DNA of 64,000 bases from UBA4615 sp046046245 (GTDB lineage Bacteria; Pseudomonadota; Gammaproteobacteria; Burkholderiales; Burkholderiaceae_E), in the NCBI GenBank assembly GCA_046046245.1, contig JBJOKE010000035.1, positions 36,307 to 100,306 of the forward strand. The letters run 5' to 3'. Below the pieces are notes generated by a model. It worked only from the letters and a program-made list of their open reading frames with translations. It ran no database searches and was not told the origin of the DNA. Below are positions 1 through 8,704 of this stretch, one piece after another. The stretch's first letter is position 1. Every line of letters starts with the position of its first letter. Made by a program: the position numbers and the translations under genes.

Positions 1-2933
1 ACCTCGGCGCGGCCTACGACCGCGCGATGCGGCGCGTGGACGCGCTGACGCGCACGGTGAGCGACGACGCCAGGGCGCCGCTCGGTGCGACGGTGCTGGC
101 CGCCGCGGCGCTCGAGGCGCTCCGCCCGCTGACCGCCGAGCGTGCGACCCGCGGCGCCACCCGTGCGGCGGCGATTCCGGCGCTCGCGCCGCGGTTGGCA
201 TCCGCGATCGAGGTGACCGATGCCTGGCTCGCGGAGCAGGGGGTCGAGCCGCGCTCTCCGGAGCCCGAACCGCAGCCCGAACCGCAGCCCGGGCCGCCGC
301 CGTCGCTTCCCGTCGCGATCGGTCCGTCGGGAGATGCGAAGACCTCCACCGCAGGGGACGCGCCGACGGGCGCGTCGACGGCCGTCGCTGCGACGTCGAT
401 CTCCGATGCCCTTCGCGACGGGACCGCGCCCGCCCTCGTCGACAACGCATCCCCGCTGACCGCGCCCGTTGCCGCCGTGCCCGCCGCCGCCGCGCCCGCC
501 GCGCCCATCCCCGCCGCGCCCGCCGCGCCCGTCCCCGCCGAGGCCGCCGCGCCCGTCCCCGCCGAGGCCGCCGAGGCCGTCCCGGCCGAGGGGGGGGCGA
601 CCGTCCCCGCCGAGACCGCTGCGCTCGCCCGCACCGCCGATGCGCTGACCCGTGCCAACGAGGTTGCCGAGGTGCTCGGTCGGCAGCCGGTCGCGCCTGG
701 CCGCCCGGAGGCCGCGTACCGTCACGCCTCGACGCTGCCGAAGCCCGACGCCCTCGAGCAGGACGCCGTCGCGTTCGCCCATCACGTCGGCATCGCCCCG
801 TACACCCGCGACGCGCGCCAGCGGTTCTTCGACGCGCTGCGGGCGCGGATGCTGGCGGTGGACGCCGCCCCGGGCCAGCTCGCAGCGCTCGATCTCGTGG
901 CCGGCCTCTTCGACTACGTGATCGACGACACACGGATGCCCGATGCCGCGCAGCCGCTGCTGTGGCGGCTGCAGCATCCTGCGGTCACGCTCGCCGCGCT
1001 CGACGCGGGTTACCTCGGCGACGACCGGCGATCGGTTCGGCGCCTGGTCGAGCACATCGCGGCGATCTCCGTCGCCTATGCCGACGACGTGGTCCAGGGC
1101 AGCGAGCTCTACCGTCGCCTGGAGACGGTGGTGCGCGCGGTCGAGGTGGTCGCGCACGCGTTCCAGTCCCGATCCGTCGTGCTGGGCGACCAGGTCCGCA
1201 AGGAGTACACGCGGGCGGCCCAGGGCGTCACGCAGATCGTCGCCAAGGTGGCGAAGGAGCGGCGCGCGCTCGAGGCCACGCCCGGGCGGCGCAATCGTCG
1301 CGACTACAGCCGCCGCCCGTCGCGCGATCGCGAGCTGGTCGTGACCCGGCGTCTCGAGGACGCGCTGCACGAGCGGCTCGCCCGCCACGACGTGCCCGAT
1401 TCGGTGCGCGAGTTCGTGCTCGGCGTCTGGCTGCGGCACCTGCGGACCGCGGCGCTTCGGGACGGCGAGGACAGCAGCGCCTATCGCCTCGCGATGCAGG
1501 TCGTCGACGACCTGCTCTGGAGCCTCGACGAATCCGCACCCCGGCCCAGCCGCAGCCAGCTCGCGTCGCGGATCCCGCCGCTGATCCGCCTGCTGACCCA
1601 GGGCATGAGCGACAGCGGGGCGAAGCCCGAGGAGTTCCGTTCCTTTCTCGACGAGCTCTTCCTGATCCATCTGCGCAAGATGCAGAAGGTGCCGCGCGAC
1701 GGAAGCACCGACACCGGGACCGATGCGGGGCCGTCGATGGTGGCGACCGATGCGTCGGAGCAGGTCGGGGGCGCCGATGCCGACGCTGCCCTCGATGACG
1801 GCGTGCTGCCGACGCTGGACGAGCGGCTCGCGGACGAACCCGTCGAGCCGCTGGACGAGGGGGGGGCGGCGCCGCGTGCCGGCGCCGCGCGGGCTTCTGG
1901 GGCGAGGTCCGTGCCGACGGCTGCGTCCGGCCCGGTGCGTGCGCCGGCGCCAGGATCGGCCCCGAGCCCGCCCTCGCCGGCGGCCTTCGCTGCGCCCGGG
2001 GCGCGTCCGGCCGAGGGCGTGCCGACGGCACCATCGACCTATGACGGCGGGCTCGGCGACGACCCGGACCTCGGCGACGATCGGGAGGCCGCCTCCCGCC
2101 GCATCCCGGCGGACGACCGCACCCGGCGGGCGCCGTCGCCTGGCGCCCGCCTCGGTTGGTTCCGGCGCTCGTCGGACCGACCGGAGCCGCCTCGCCGCGG
2201 CATCCAACGACTCGGACCGGAAGACGACGACGACCATGACGATGACGGGCCCGTCGAGCCCTGGCCGCAGCGGACGGCCGGCACCGACCCGCCTCGGGAG
2301 ACCGCCTCCCGTGCCGGCCACGACGTGCCGCCTGTCGGCCCGTCCTTCGGCGAGTCCGTCGGCGGCACGCCCGGGCCGGTCGAGGCACGTCCGCCGAGCG
2401 TCGGCAGCGCCCCCGAAGCGGCCGCGGCCGGCGCGCGCGAGGACCGGTCGCACGATCCGCTTCCGGGCGCCGCGGTGTCCACGCAGGCCGGTCTGCCGGC
2501 CGACGACGCCTCGCTTCGAGGCCCGGCTGCACGCTGGATCGACGTCCCTCCCGAGGACCCCGTCCGGGCTGCGCACGACACCCCGCCCAACCGCGGCGGC
2601 GCGCCCCGTGCCGCATCCTCCCCCGCCCCCGCGCCGCGATCCGGCGACCAGCGGCTGCTGTCCGTGCTCGGCGATCTCGATCTCGGCGACTTCCCCGCCG
2701 ACCCGCAGCGCCTGAGGATGGATCCCGACGAGGCGCTCGAGCAGCTGGAGCGCGGCGCCTGGCTCGAGCTGGTCGGCCGCGATGGCATCCCCCAGGAGGT
2801 GAAGGTCGCCTGGATCAATTCGCGCCGGACCGTGGTGCTCCTGGTGCGGCGCCCCGATCGGCGCGCGATGTCGCTGCGCATCGACGAGCTGCGCGAGCGT
2901 TTCTCGCAGCGCCGCGCCGCGATGATCCGCTGA
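1..2933 (+). CDS. DUF1631 family protein, 5' end cut by the window edge
   Basis: The reading frame is already open at base 3 and codes LGAAYDRA before the first ATG at 27, so the true start probably lies upstream. The N-terminal and middle parts (about residues 210-560) look like the helical DUF1631 family of proteobacteria, function unknown. About residues 60-210 and 590-870 are low-complexity Pro/Ala/Glu and Asp/Gly/Pro linkers, including PAE-type repeats coded near 490-610. The last 80 residues (GAWLELVG, VKVAWINSRRTVVLLV) resemble the C-terminal beta domain of DUF1631 proteins, which recalls PilZ. At about 970 residues it is longer than usual for the family because of the linkers. The stop is TGA at 2931. 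Confidence 0.75.
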   Translation, partial: LGAAYDRAMRRVDALTRTVSDDARAPLGATVLAAAALEALRPLTAERATRGATRAAAIPALAPRLASAIEVTDAWLAEQGVEPRSPEPEPQPEPQPGPPPSLPVAIGPSGDAKTSTAGDAPTGASTAVAATSISDALRDGTAPALVDNASPLTAPVAAVPAAAAPAAPIPAAPAAPVPAEAAAPVPAEAAEAVPAEGGATVPAETAALARTADALTRANEVAEVLGRQPVAPGRPEAAYRHASTLPKPDALEQDAVAFAHHVGIAPYTRDARQRFFDALRARMLAVDAAPGQLAALDLVAGLFDYVIDDTRMPDAAQPLLWRLQHPAVTLAALDAGYLGDDRRSVRRLVEHIAAISVAYADDVVQGSELYRRLETVVRAVEVVAHAFQSRSVVLGDQVRKEYTRAAQGVTQIVAKVAKERRALEATPGRRNRRDYSRRPSRDRELVVTRRLEDALHERLARHDVPDSVREFVLGVWLRHLRTAALRDGEDSSAYRLAMQVVDDLLWSLDESAPRPSRSQLASRIPPLIRLLTQGMSDSGAKPEEFRSFLDELFLIHLRKMQKVPRDGSTDTGTDAGPSMVATDASEQVGGADADAALDDGVLPTLDERLADEPVEPLDEGGAAPRAGAARASGARSVPTAASGPVRAPAPGSAPSPPSPAAFAAPGARPAEGVPTAPSTYDGGLGDDPDLGDDREAASRRIPADDRTRRAPSPGARLGWFRRSSDRPEPPRRGIQRLGPEDDDDHDDDGPVEPWPQRTAGTDPPRETASRAGHDVPPVGPSFGESVGGTPGPVEARPPSVGSAPEAAAAGAREDRSHDPLPGAAVSTQAGLPADDASLRGPAARWIDVPPEDPVRAAHDTPPNRGGAPRAASSPAPAPRSGDQRLLSVLGDLDLGDFPADPQRLRMDPDEALEQLERGAWLELVGRDGIPQEVKVAWINSRRTVVLLVRRPDRRAMSLRIDELRERFSQRRAAMIR

Positions 2934-2985
2934 GCGTCCTGCGCCGCGACGCGCCGAGAAGATCTGCCGAGCCTCCCGGCGCGGT

Positions 2986-4164
2986 TCAGTTCGACGGGAA
3001 GGTGACGATGTGGTCGGCCGCGAAGCGGATGCCGATCGCCTCGCCGATCCGGTGGTCGTGGTGGCTCGGGACGAGCGCGAGCAGCTTCTGCCCGCTGGGC
3101 AGCTGCAGCGTGTAGAGGAACTGCGCGCCGCGGAACGCCTTGCGCAGCACGCACGCCTGGATCGGGCTCGCGTCGTCGTGGACGACATCGTCGGGGCGCA
3201 GCAGCACCACCAGTTCTCCGCCCGGCCCCGCGTTCGCGCGGGCTGCCACCACGTCCTCGCGCTGCGTGATCGGCAGCGTGCCCAGCTCCACCTCGAGCTG
3301 CGCGACGCCGGCGTCCTCGAGCAGCCATCCGCGCAGGAAGACGCCCATCCCGACGAAGTCCGCGACGCTGCGGCTCGCCGGATGGTGATAGAGGCGGTAG
3401 GCCTCGTCCCACTGCGCGATCCGCCCGTGCTCCATCACGCCGACCGAGTCCGCGAGCGCGAAGGCCTCGTACTGGTCGTGCGTGACCATCAGCGTCGTCG
3501 TGCCGGCACGCTTCAGGATCTCGCGCAGCTCCAGCGCGAGCGTCTCGCGCAGGTCGGGATCGAGGTTGGAGAAGGGCTCGTCGAGCAGCAGCAGCGCCGG
3601 CGCGGGCGCGAGCGCGCGCGCGAGCGCAACCCGCTGCTGCTGCCCGCCCGAGAGCTCGTGCGGGAACCGGTCGCCGGCGCCGCCCAGCCCGACCAGCGCG
3701 AGCATCGCGTCGACGCGCGCGCGCCGCGCGGCGGCCGGGCGGCCGCGCAGCCCGAAGGCGACGTTGTCGGCGACGTCGAGGTGGGGGAACAGTGCGTAAT
3801 CCTGGAACACGACGCCGACGCCGCGTCGCTCGGGCGGCAGCACCGCCCTCGGCGACGACACCTCGCGCCCGCCGATCCGCACCGTACCCGCGTCCGGGCG
3901 CACGAAGCCCGCGACGGCGCGCAGCGCGGTGGTCTTGCCGCAGCCCGAGCTGCCCAGCAGGCAGCCGATCTCGCCTCCCGCCAGCGCGAACGACAGCGTG
4001 TCGAGGACTTGCAGCCGCCGGCCGTCCGCATCGAAGGCGACCGACAGCCCATCGACCGCCAGCGAGGGCGCGTCGGAGGCGGCGCGCTCGCCGGTCGTGG
4101 CGACCGCCGCCGTCGCGTCGGGCGGCGCGGTGCGGTCGACGGCGTCGACGGGGGCGCGGTCCAT
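2986..4164 (-). CDS. ABC transporter ATP-binding protein, ferric-iron type (FbpC-like)
   Basis: A 392-residue ATPase that should power the permease encoded divergently at 4248. It has Walker A GSSGCGKT, the Q-loop in VFQDYALFP, the signature LSGGQQQ, Walker B LLLLDEPFSNLD and the switch VTHDQ. The C-terminal 120 residues resemble the TOBE/FbpC regulatory domain. The first 35 residues are a poorly conserved Ala/Asp extension, so a later start is possible. FbpC-type ATPases import Fe3+ delivered by a periplasmic binding protein, but no such gene is present nearby. A Fur-like box lies just upstream. A polyamine or other CUT1-type substrate cannot be excluded from sequence alone. Confidence 0.88.
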   Translation of the reverse strand: MDRAPVDAVDRTAPPDATAAVATTGERAASDAPSLAVDGLSVAFDADGRRLQVLDTLSFALAGGEIGCLLGSSGCGKTTALRAVAGFVRPDAGTVRIGGREVSSPRAVLPPERRGVGVVFQDYALFPHLDVADNVAFGLRGRPAAARRARVDAMLALVGLGGAGDRFPHELSGGQQQRVALARALAPAPALLLLDEPFSNLDPDLRETLALELREILKRAGTTTLMVTHDQYEAFALADSVGVMEHGRIAQWDEAYRLYHHPASRSVADFVGMGVFLRGWLLEDAGVAQLEVELGTLPITQREDVVAARANAGPGGELVVLLRPDDVVHDDASPIQACVLRKAFRGAQFLYTLQLPSGQKLLALVPSHHDHRIGEAIGIRFAADHIVTFPSN

Positions 4165-4176
4165 CAGATGCGAGTG

Positions 4177-4195
4177 CCTATAATTCTCATCCGCA
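4177..4195. promoter_or_regulatory. Fur-like box and -10 element between divergent ABC genes
   Basis: Read on the minus strand, the sequence TGAGAATTATAGGCA matches 10 of 14 fixed positions of the TGATAATnATTATCA model, with a strong left half. On the plus strand it contains a perfect TATAAT (4179-4184), 64 bp before the permease start. A repressor bound here could control both divergent genes. The site is an inference from similarity only. Confidence 0.4.
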
Positions 4196-4247
4196 TGGAC
4201 GATTGTAGCCCGACCCGTGGTGCGGCCGTGCCGCCGCCCGCCGCCCG

Positions 4248-5840
4248 ATGAGCCGCTCGCCGCTCGGCTGGCTGGCCTGCGCCGTCGCCGCCGCGGTCGT
4301 CGCGCCGTTGGTCGCGCTCGCCTGGGTCGCGCTGCAGCCCACCGGCGCGGACGCGCTGCTGCATCTGGTGCAGACGGTGCTCCCGCGCTATACGCTGACC
4401 TCGCTGCTGCTGGTGGTGCAGGTCGCGGCCTGCGTGACGCTGCTGGGGGTTGGCGCGGGCTGGCTGGTCGCCGCCTACGAGTTCCCCGGTCGACGGCTGC
4501 TAGAGGTCGCGCTGATCCTGCCGCTGGCGATGCCGGCCTTCGTGCTCGCCTATGCGTACACGGACTTCCTCGACACCAGCGGCCCGCTGCAGACCTGGCT
4601 GCGGGCCGTCACCGGCCGCTCGATGGCCGACTGGTGGTTCCCGCCGGTACGCTCGCTGCCGGGGGCGGCGCTCTTCCTGTCGCTCGCGCTCTACCCGTAC
4701 GTCTACATGCTCGCCCGCAACGCCTTCGCCGAGCGCAATGCCTCGCTCGCCGAGGCGGCGCGCTCGCTCGGGCTTCCGGCCGCGCAGGTCTGGTGGCGCG
4801 TCACCTGGCCGGTCGCCCGCCCCGCGGTCGCGGCCGGCCTCACGCTGGTCGCGATGGAGACCCTCGCCGACTTCGGGACCGTCAACTTCTTCGCGGTCGA
4901 CACCTTCTCCGCCGGCATCTACCGCGCCTGGCAGGGCCTGGGCGACCGGGCCGCTGCCGCGCGGCTCGCGCTGGTGCTGCTCGCGGCGGTGCTGGTCCTC
5001 GTCTGGCTGGAGCGGCGCCAGCGCGGCCGGATGGCCTTCCACGCACGCGGTCCGCGGCACGCTGCGCCGCGGCGCCTGCACGGCGCGACAGCCTGGGGCG
5101 CGAGCCTCGCCTGCGCGCTGCCGGTACTCGCGGGCTTCGTCGCCCCGGTGATCCTGCTGGTTCGTGCGGGCCTGGGGGAGGGCGCGACGATCGACCCGCG
5201 GCTGCTTCGCTGGGCGGCCCATACCGCGCTGCTGTCGACGCTCGCCGTGGCCGTCGTGCTGCCGCTCGCGCTCGGCCTCGCATACGCCGTGCGGCTCGCG
5301 CAGTCGCGGTGGGTCGCGGCGATCGCGGCGCTCGCGGGCGCCGGGTATGCCGTGCCGGGCGTGGTGCTCGGCGTGGGGCTGCTGGTCGTCGTCGGCACCG
5401 TCGACCGCGCGGGGGCGGCGCTCGGGGCGACCGGCCTGCTGCTCGGCGGCTCCGCAGTCGCGGTCGTCTATGCCTACTGCGTGCGCTTCTTCGCGGTCGC
5501 GCAGCACGGGCTCGAGGCCGGCCTGAAGCGGATCAGCCCGTCGATGGACGCGAGCGCGCGCACGCTCGGTGCCGGCTGGTTCGAGACGCTGCGCCGCGTG
5601 CACTGGCCGCTGCTGCGGCCGAGCCTCGCGACCGCGGCCCTGCTCGTGTTCGTCGACAGCCTGAAGGAGTTGCCGGCAACCCTGGTGCTGCGCCCCTTCG
5701 ACTTCGACACGCTCGCCGTCGTCGCCTATCACTTCGCGGCCGACGAGCGCCTCGGCGAGGCCGCGCTGCCGTCGCTGGTGATCGTGCTGGTCGGCCTGCT
5801 GCCGGTCAGCGTGCTCGCACGCGGCGTGCGGCGCGGCTGA
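4248..5840 (+). CDS. ABC transporter permease, fused two-domain ferric-iron type (FbpB-like)
   Basis: A 530-residue inner-membrane protein with about twelve hydrophobic segments arranged as two homologous permease halves, as in FbpB/SfuB. Each half carries an EAA loop: EAARSLGLPAAQVWWRVTWP near residues 168-187 and ASARTLGAGWFETLRRVHWP near 434-453. These loops contact the ATPase, which fits the divergent ATP-binding gene at 2986-4164. The ATG at 4248 directly precedes a typical Arg/Ser N-terminus and the first membrane segment. It ends 15 bp from the convergent dagK stop. The transporter would need a substrate-binding protein encoded elsewhere. Confidence 0.88.
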   Translation: MSRSPLGWLACAVAAAVVAPLVALAWVALQPTGADALLHLVQTVLPRYTLTSLLLVVQVAACVTLLGVGAGWLVAAYEFPGRRLLEVALILPLAMPAFVLAYAYTDFLDTSGPLQTWLRAVTGRSMADWWFPPVRSLPGAALFLSLALYPYVYMLARNAFAERNASLAEAARSLGLPAAQVWWRVTWPVARPAVAAGLTLVAMETLADFGTVNFFAVDTFSAGIYRAWQGLGDRAAAARLALVLLAAVLVLVWLERRQRGRMAFHARGPRHAAPRRLHGATAWGASLACALPVLAGFVAPVILLVRAGLGEGATIDPRLLRWAAHTALLSTLAVAVVLPLALGLAYAVRLAQSRWVAAIAALAGAGYAVPGVVLGVGLLVVVGTVDRAGAALGATGLLLGGSAVAVVYAYCVRFFAVAQHGLEAGLKRISPSMDASARTLGAGWFETLRRVHWPLLRPSLATAALLVFVDSLKELPATLVLRPFDFDTLAVVAYHFAADERLGEAALPSLVIVLVGLLPVSVLARGVRRG

Positions 5841-5855
5841 GCGGTTCGCAGGGCC

Positions 5856-6251
5856 TCAGCCGAGCGCCTTCGCCGCGAGCGGCCACAGCACCGTGCCCCA
5901 GGTCGCCGCGACCAGCAGCAGCGCGAACAGCACCGCTGCGCTGCCGAGGTCCTTGGCGCGACCCGACAGCTCGTGCCGCTCGACGCCGATCCGGTCGACC
6001 ACCGCCTCGAGCGCCGAGTTCAGCAGCTCGACGATCAGCACCAGCAGCAGCGAGGCGACGAGCGCGAGCTTCGCGAGCGGCGCGACCGGCAGCCAGAGGG
6101 CGATCGGCACGAGCACCGCGCAGGCCGCGAGCTCCTGCCGGAACGCGGCCTCGTGGCGCCAGGCGGCGCGAAGGCCGCCGATCGAATAGCGGGTGGCGCC
6201 GAGGAGGCGCCCGAAACCGCCGCGGCTCTTGAAGGGGCTGTGCGTGGCCAA
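5856..6251 (-). CDS. dgkA: diacylglycerol kinase, TTG start
   Basis: A 131-residue integral membrane enzyme that phosphorylates diacylglycerol to phosphatidic acid, recycling lipid released by envelope glycan synthesis. It aligns closely with E. coli DgkA: GLRAAWRHEAAFRQE, then VELLNSALEAVVDRIG and HELSGRAKDLGSAAV, which hold the catalytic Glu and ATP-site residues, and three hydrophobic helices. No ATG lies in frame near the expected N-terminus. TTG at 6251 gives MATHSPFKSRGG and the expected length, while longer frames would run into the tRNA gene. The Shine-Dalgarno sequence is weak. It converges with the ABC permease. Confidence 0.9.
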   Translation of the reverse strand: MATHSPFKSRGGFGRLLGATRYSIGGLRAAWRHEAAFRQELAACAVLVPIALWLPVAPLAKLALVASLLLVLIVELLNSALEAVVDRIGVERHELSGRAKDLGSAAVLFALLLVAATWGTVLWPLAAKALG

Positions 6252-6393
6252 GGTCTCTGGGTCGTCGTGGTAACGGGCAGCGGGCCTCCGGCGGTCGCAG
6301 GCGAGCGGGAACGGCGCGACCGCGCGTGGCGCGACACCGCGGCACGCAGCATACCGCGCCGCCCGCGTCGATCGTCGGATCGCGCCGCGCGGA

Positions 6394-6422
6394 TTGGACA
6401 AGCGGCCAGGGTTGCTGATAGA
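6394..6422 (+). promoter_or_regulatory. candidate promoter of tRNA-Val
   Basis: TTGGAC at 6394-6399 and GATAGA at 6417-6422 are separated by 17 bp and end 14 bp before the tRNA. Both hexamers are imperfect. The placement is right for a tRNA promoter, which is the main support. Confidence 0.3.
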
Positions 6423-6436
6423 GTCATGGGTTCTCG

Positions 6437-6514
6437 CAGGCGCGTAGCTCAGTTGGTTAGAGCACCACCTTGACATGGTGGGGGTCGTTGGTTCGAATCC
6501 AATCGCGCCTACCA
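6437..6514 (+). tRNA. tRNA-Val (anticodon GAC)
   Basis: The acceptor strand AGGCGCG (6437-6443) pairs fully with CGCGCCT (6504-6510). The anticodon stem CCACC/GGTGG encloses TTGACAT, giving anticodon GAC. The T-loop motif GGTTCGAATCC is present, and a CCA tail is encoded at 6512-6514. It lies 198 bp upstream of thrS, the usual position in Burkholderiales. Confidence 0.97.
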
Positions 6515-6534
6515 ACATCCCGTTGGGACCTGTG

Positions 6535-6579
6535 ATGAGCGCCGTGGCAGTCAGCGTCCGAACGACCCGCACCCGATAG
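6535..6579 (+). promoter_or_regulatory. possible Thr/Arg-rich leader peptide upstream of thrS
   Basis: A 14-codon frame (ATG at 6535, TAG at 6577) reads MSAVAVSVRTTRTR. Three of its last five residues are Thr, and a strong terminator follows 41 bp downstream, just before thrS. This arrangement resembles a transcription-attenuation leader for threonyl-tRNA supply. The Shine-Dalgarno sequence is weak, and I found only a short competing pairing. The frame may be accidental and the terminator may belong to tRNA-Val alone. Confidence 0.3.
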
Positions 6580-6619
6580 GCACCGGCCGAGTTCGCACGC
6601 GCATCAGCGTCCCCGAAGA

Positions 6620-6647
6620 AAGTGCGGCTCGTCCGCACTTTTTTTTT
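6620..6647 (+). terminator. strong intrinsic terminator between tRNA-Val and thrS
   Basis: An 8-bp stem AAGTGCGG/CCGCACTT (6620-6627 with 6633-6640), a loop CTCGT, and an uninterrupted T run through 6647. It either ends the tRNA-Val transcript or acts as an attenuator for thrS. CCGCAC at 6567-6572, inside the Thr codons of the mini-ORF, is also complementary to the terminator's left arm. Confidence 0.9.
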
Positions 6648-6712
6648 GCTCCGGTCTCCTTGCCGGAATGCTTCGAGCCGGTGACGAGGCCGGCACGACC
6701 CAGGATCCGACC

Positions 6713-8623
6713 ATGACGAAGATCTCCCTGCCCGACGGTTCCGTGCGCGAGTTCGCGGCGCCGCCCACGGTCGCCGAGGTGGCCGCATCGATCGGCCCGG
6801 GTCTGGCGAAGGCCGCGCTCGCCGGTCGCGTCGACGGCACGCTGGTCGACACCTCGTACCGCATCGAGCACGACGCCCGGCTCGCGATCGTCACCGACAA
6901 GGACCCCGACGGCCTCGACGTCATTCGGCACAGCACGGCGCACCTGCTGGCTTACGCCGTGAAGGAGCTGTTCCCCGACGCGCAGGTCACGATCGGCCCC
7001 GTCATCGACAACGGCTTCTACTACGACTTCTCGTACAAGCGCCCGTTCACGCCCGAGGATCTCGCCGCGATCGAGGCCAAGATGGCCGAGCTCGCGAAGA
7101 AGGACGAGCCGGTGGTTCGCGAGGAGTGGGACCGCGACGAGGCCGTGAAGTTCTTCGAGTCGATCGGCGAGAAGTACAAGGCCGAGATCATCGCGAGCAT
7201 TCCCGCCGGCGAGCCGATCGGGCTCTACCGGGAAGGCCGGTTCGTCGACCTGTGCCGCGGCCCGCACGTGCCGTCGACGGGCAAGCTCAAGGTCTTCAAG
7301 CTGATGAAGCTCGCCGGCGCCTACTGGCGCGGCGACTCGAAGAACGAGATGCTCCAGCGCGTCTACGGCACGGCGTGGGCGAAGAAGGAGGACCAGGACG
7401 CCTACCTCCACATGCTGGAGGAAGCCGAGAAGCGCGACCACCGCAAGCTCGGCAGGCAGCTCGATCTCTTCCACCTGCAGGACGACGCGCCCGGCATGGT
7501 GTTCTGGCATCCGAAGGGCTGGCAGCTGTGGCAGCAGGTCGAGCAGTACATGCGCCACGTCTACCAGGACCACGGCTACCAGGAGATCCGCTGCCCGCAG
7601 ATCCTCGACCGTACGCTGTGGGAGCAGTCGGGGCACTGGGAGAACTACAAGGACAACATGTTCACGACGGCGTCGGAGAACCGCGACTACGCGGTCAAGC
7701 CGATGAACTGTCCGGGCCACGTCCAGGTGTTCAAGTCGGACCTGCGCAGCTACCGCGACCTGCCGCTGCGCTACGGCGAGTTCGGCGCCTGTCACCGCAA
7801 CGAGCCCTCGGGCGCACTGCACGGGATCATGCGCGTGCGCGGCTTCGTGCAGGACGACGGCCACATCTTCTGCACGGAGGACCAGATCCTCGACGAGTGC
7901 GTGACGTACACGGCGCTGCTGCACGCGGTCTACCGCGACTTCGGCTTCACCGACATCCTCTACAAGGTCGCGACGCGGCCCGGGAAGCGGGTCGGCTCCG
8001 ACGAGCTCTGGGACAAGGCCGAACATGCGCTGATGGAATCGCTGCGCCGTTCGGGCGTCGAGTTCACGATCGCGCCGGGCGACGGCGCGTTCTACGGGCC
8101 CAAGATCGAGTACACCCTGCGCGACGCCCTCGGCCGCCACTGGCAGTGCGGCACGATGCAGGTCGACTTCAACATGCCGCACCGGCTCGGCGCCGAGTAC
8201 GTCGCCGAGGACAACACGCGCAAGCACCCGGTGATGCTGCACCGTGCGATCGTGGGGTCGATGGAGCGTTTCATCGGGATCCTGATCGAGAACCACGCGG
8301 GCGCCTTCCCGGCTTGGCTGGCGCCGGTGCAGGCGGTGGTGGCGAGCATCACCGAGGCGCACGCCGACTATGCGCGCGACGTTGCGCAATCGCTGAAAAA
8401 ACAAGGATTTAGAGTCCGGACCGATTTGCGGAACGAAAAGATCGCGTATAAGATCCGCGAGCACAGCCTGCAGAAGGTTCCCTACTTGCTCGTGGTGGGC
8501 GAGAAGGAGCGGCAGGCTGGGCAGGTCGCCGTACGCGTGCGCGGAGGCGTCGATCTGGGGCCCATGCCCGTCGACGCATTCAGCCGACGCCTCGCCGAAG
8601 ACGTCGCCCACCGGAAGTCCTGA
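6713..8623 (+). CDS. thrS: threonine-tRNA ligase
   Basis: A 636-residue class II aminoacyl-tRNA synthetase that charges tRNA-Thr. Domains in order: TGS (residues 1-60), the editing domain with HSTAHLLAYA and the LCRGPHVPSTG region, the catalytic core with PMNCPGH, RYGEFGACHRNEPSGALHGIMRVRGF and GAFYGPKIEY, and the anticodon-binding domain from about residue 540. The ATG at 6713 (MTKISLPDG) is preceded by AGGA at 6702-6705; a start 15 codons earlier is in frame but adds nothing conserved. It heads the thrS-infC-rpmI-rplT-pheST-ihfA block. The 3' end contains a locally AT-rich stretch near 8390-8455. Confidence 0.97.
   Translation: MTKISLPDGSVREFAAPPTVAEVAASIGPGLAKAALAGRVDGTLVDTSYRIEHDARLAIVTDKDPDGLDVIRHSTAHLLAYAVKELFPDAQVTIGPVIDNGFYYDFSYKRPFTPEDLAAIEAKMAELAKKDEPVVREEWDRDEAVKFFESIGEKYKAEIIASIPAGEPIGLYREGRFVDLCRGPHVPSTGKLKVFKLMKLAGAYWRGDSKNEMLQRVYGTAWAKKEDQDAYLHMLEEAEKRDHRKLGRQLDLFHLQDDAPGMVFWHPKGWQLWQQVEQYMRHVYQDHGYQEIRCPQILDRTLWEQSGHWENYKDNMFTTASENRDYAVKPMNCPGHVQVFKSDLRSYRDLPLRYGEFGACHRNEPSGALHGIMRVRGFVQDDGHIFCTEDQILDECVTYTALLHAVYRDFGFTDILYKVATRPGKRVGSDELWDKAEHALMESLRRSGVEFTIAPGDGAFYGPKIEYTLRDALGRHWQCGTMQVDFNMPHRLGAEYVAEDNTRKHPVMLHRAIVGSMERFIGILIENHAGAFPAWLAPVQAVVASITEAHADYARDVAQSLKKQGFRVRTDLRNEKIAYKIREHSLQKVPYLLVVGEKERQAGQVAVRVRGGVDLGPMPVDAFSRRLAEDVAHRKS
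8425..8452 (+). promoter_or_regulatory. possible internal promoter in thrS for infC
   Basis: TATAAG at 8447-8452 matches five of six positions of the -10 consensus. It lies in an unusually AT-rich patch of thrS codons (about 8390-8455), 253 bp before infC. The -35 is poor (TTTGCG at 8425-8430). In E. coli infC is also served by promoters inside thrS, which makes the location credible. Confidence 0.3.
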
Positions 8624-8704
8624 GCTTCCGTGGCCGGTGGTTCGCGGGTCGTCGGCCTTCTGCCGTTCGTACCGGCGTGAGATCGACCCCATGGAGATGA
8701 CAGC

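Noticed and set aside
490..610. GCC/CCC-rich repeats near the left edge as a CRISPR-like or minisatellite array
   Set aside because: They are in frame within the DUF1631 gene and encode a Pro-Ala-Glu linker with irregular units.
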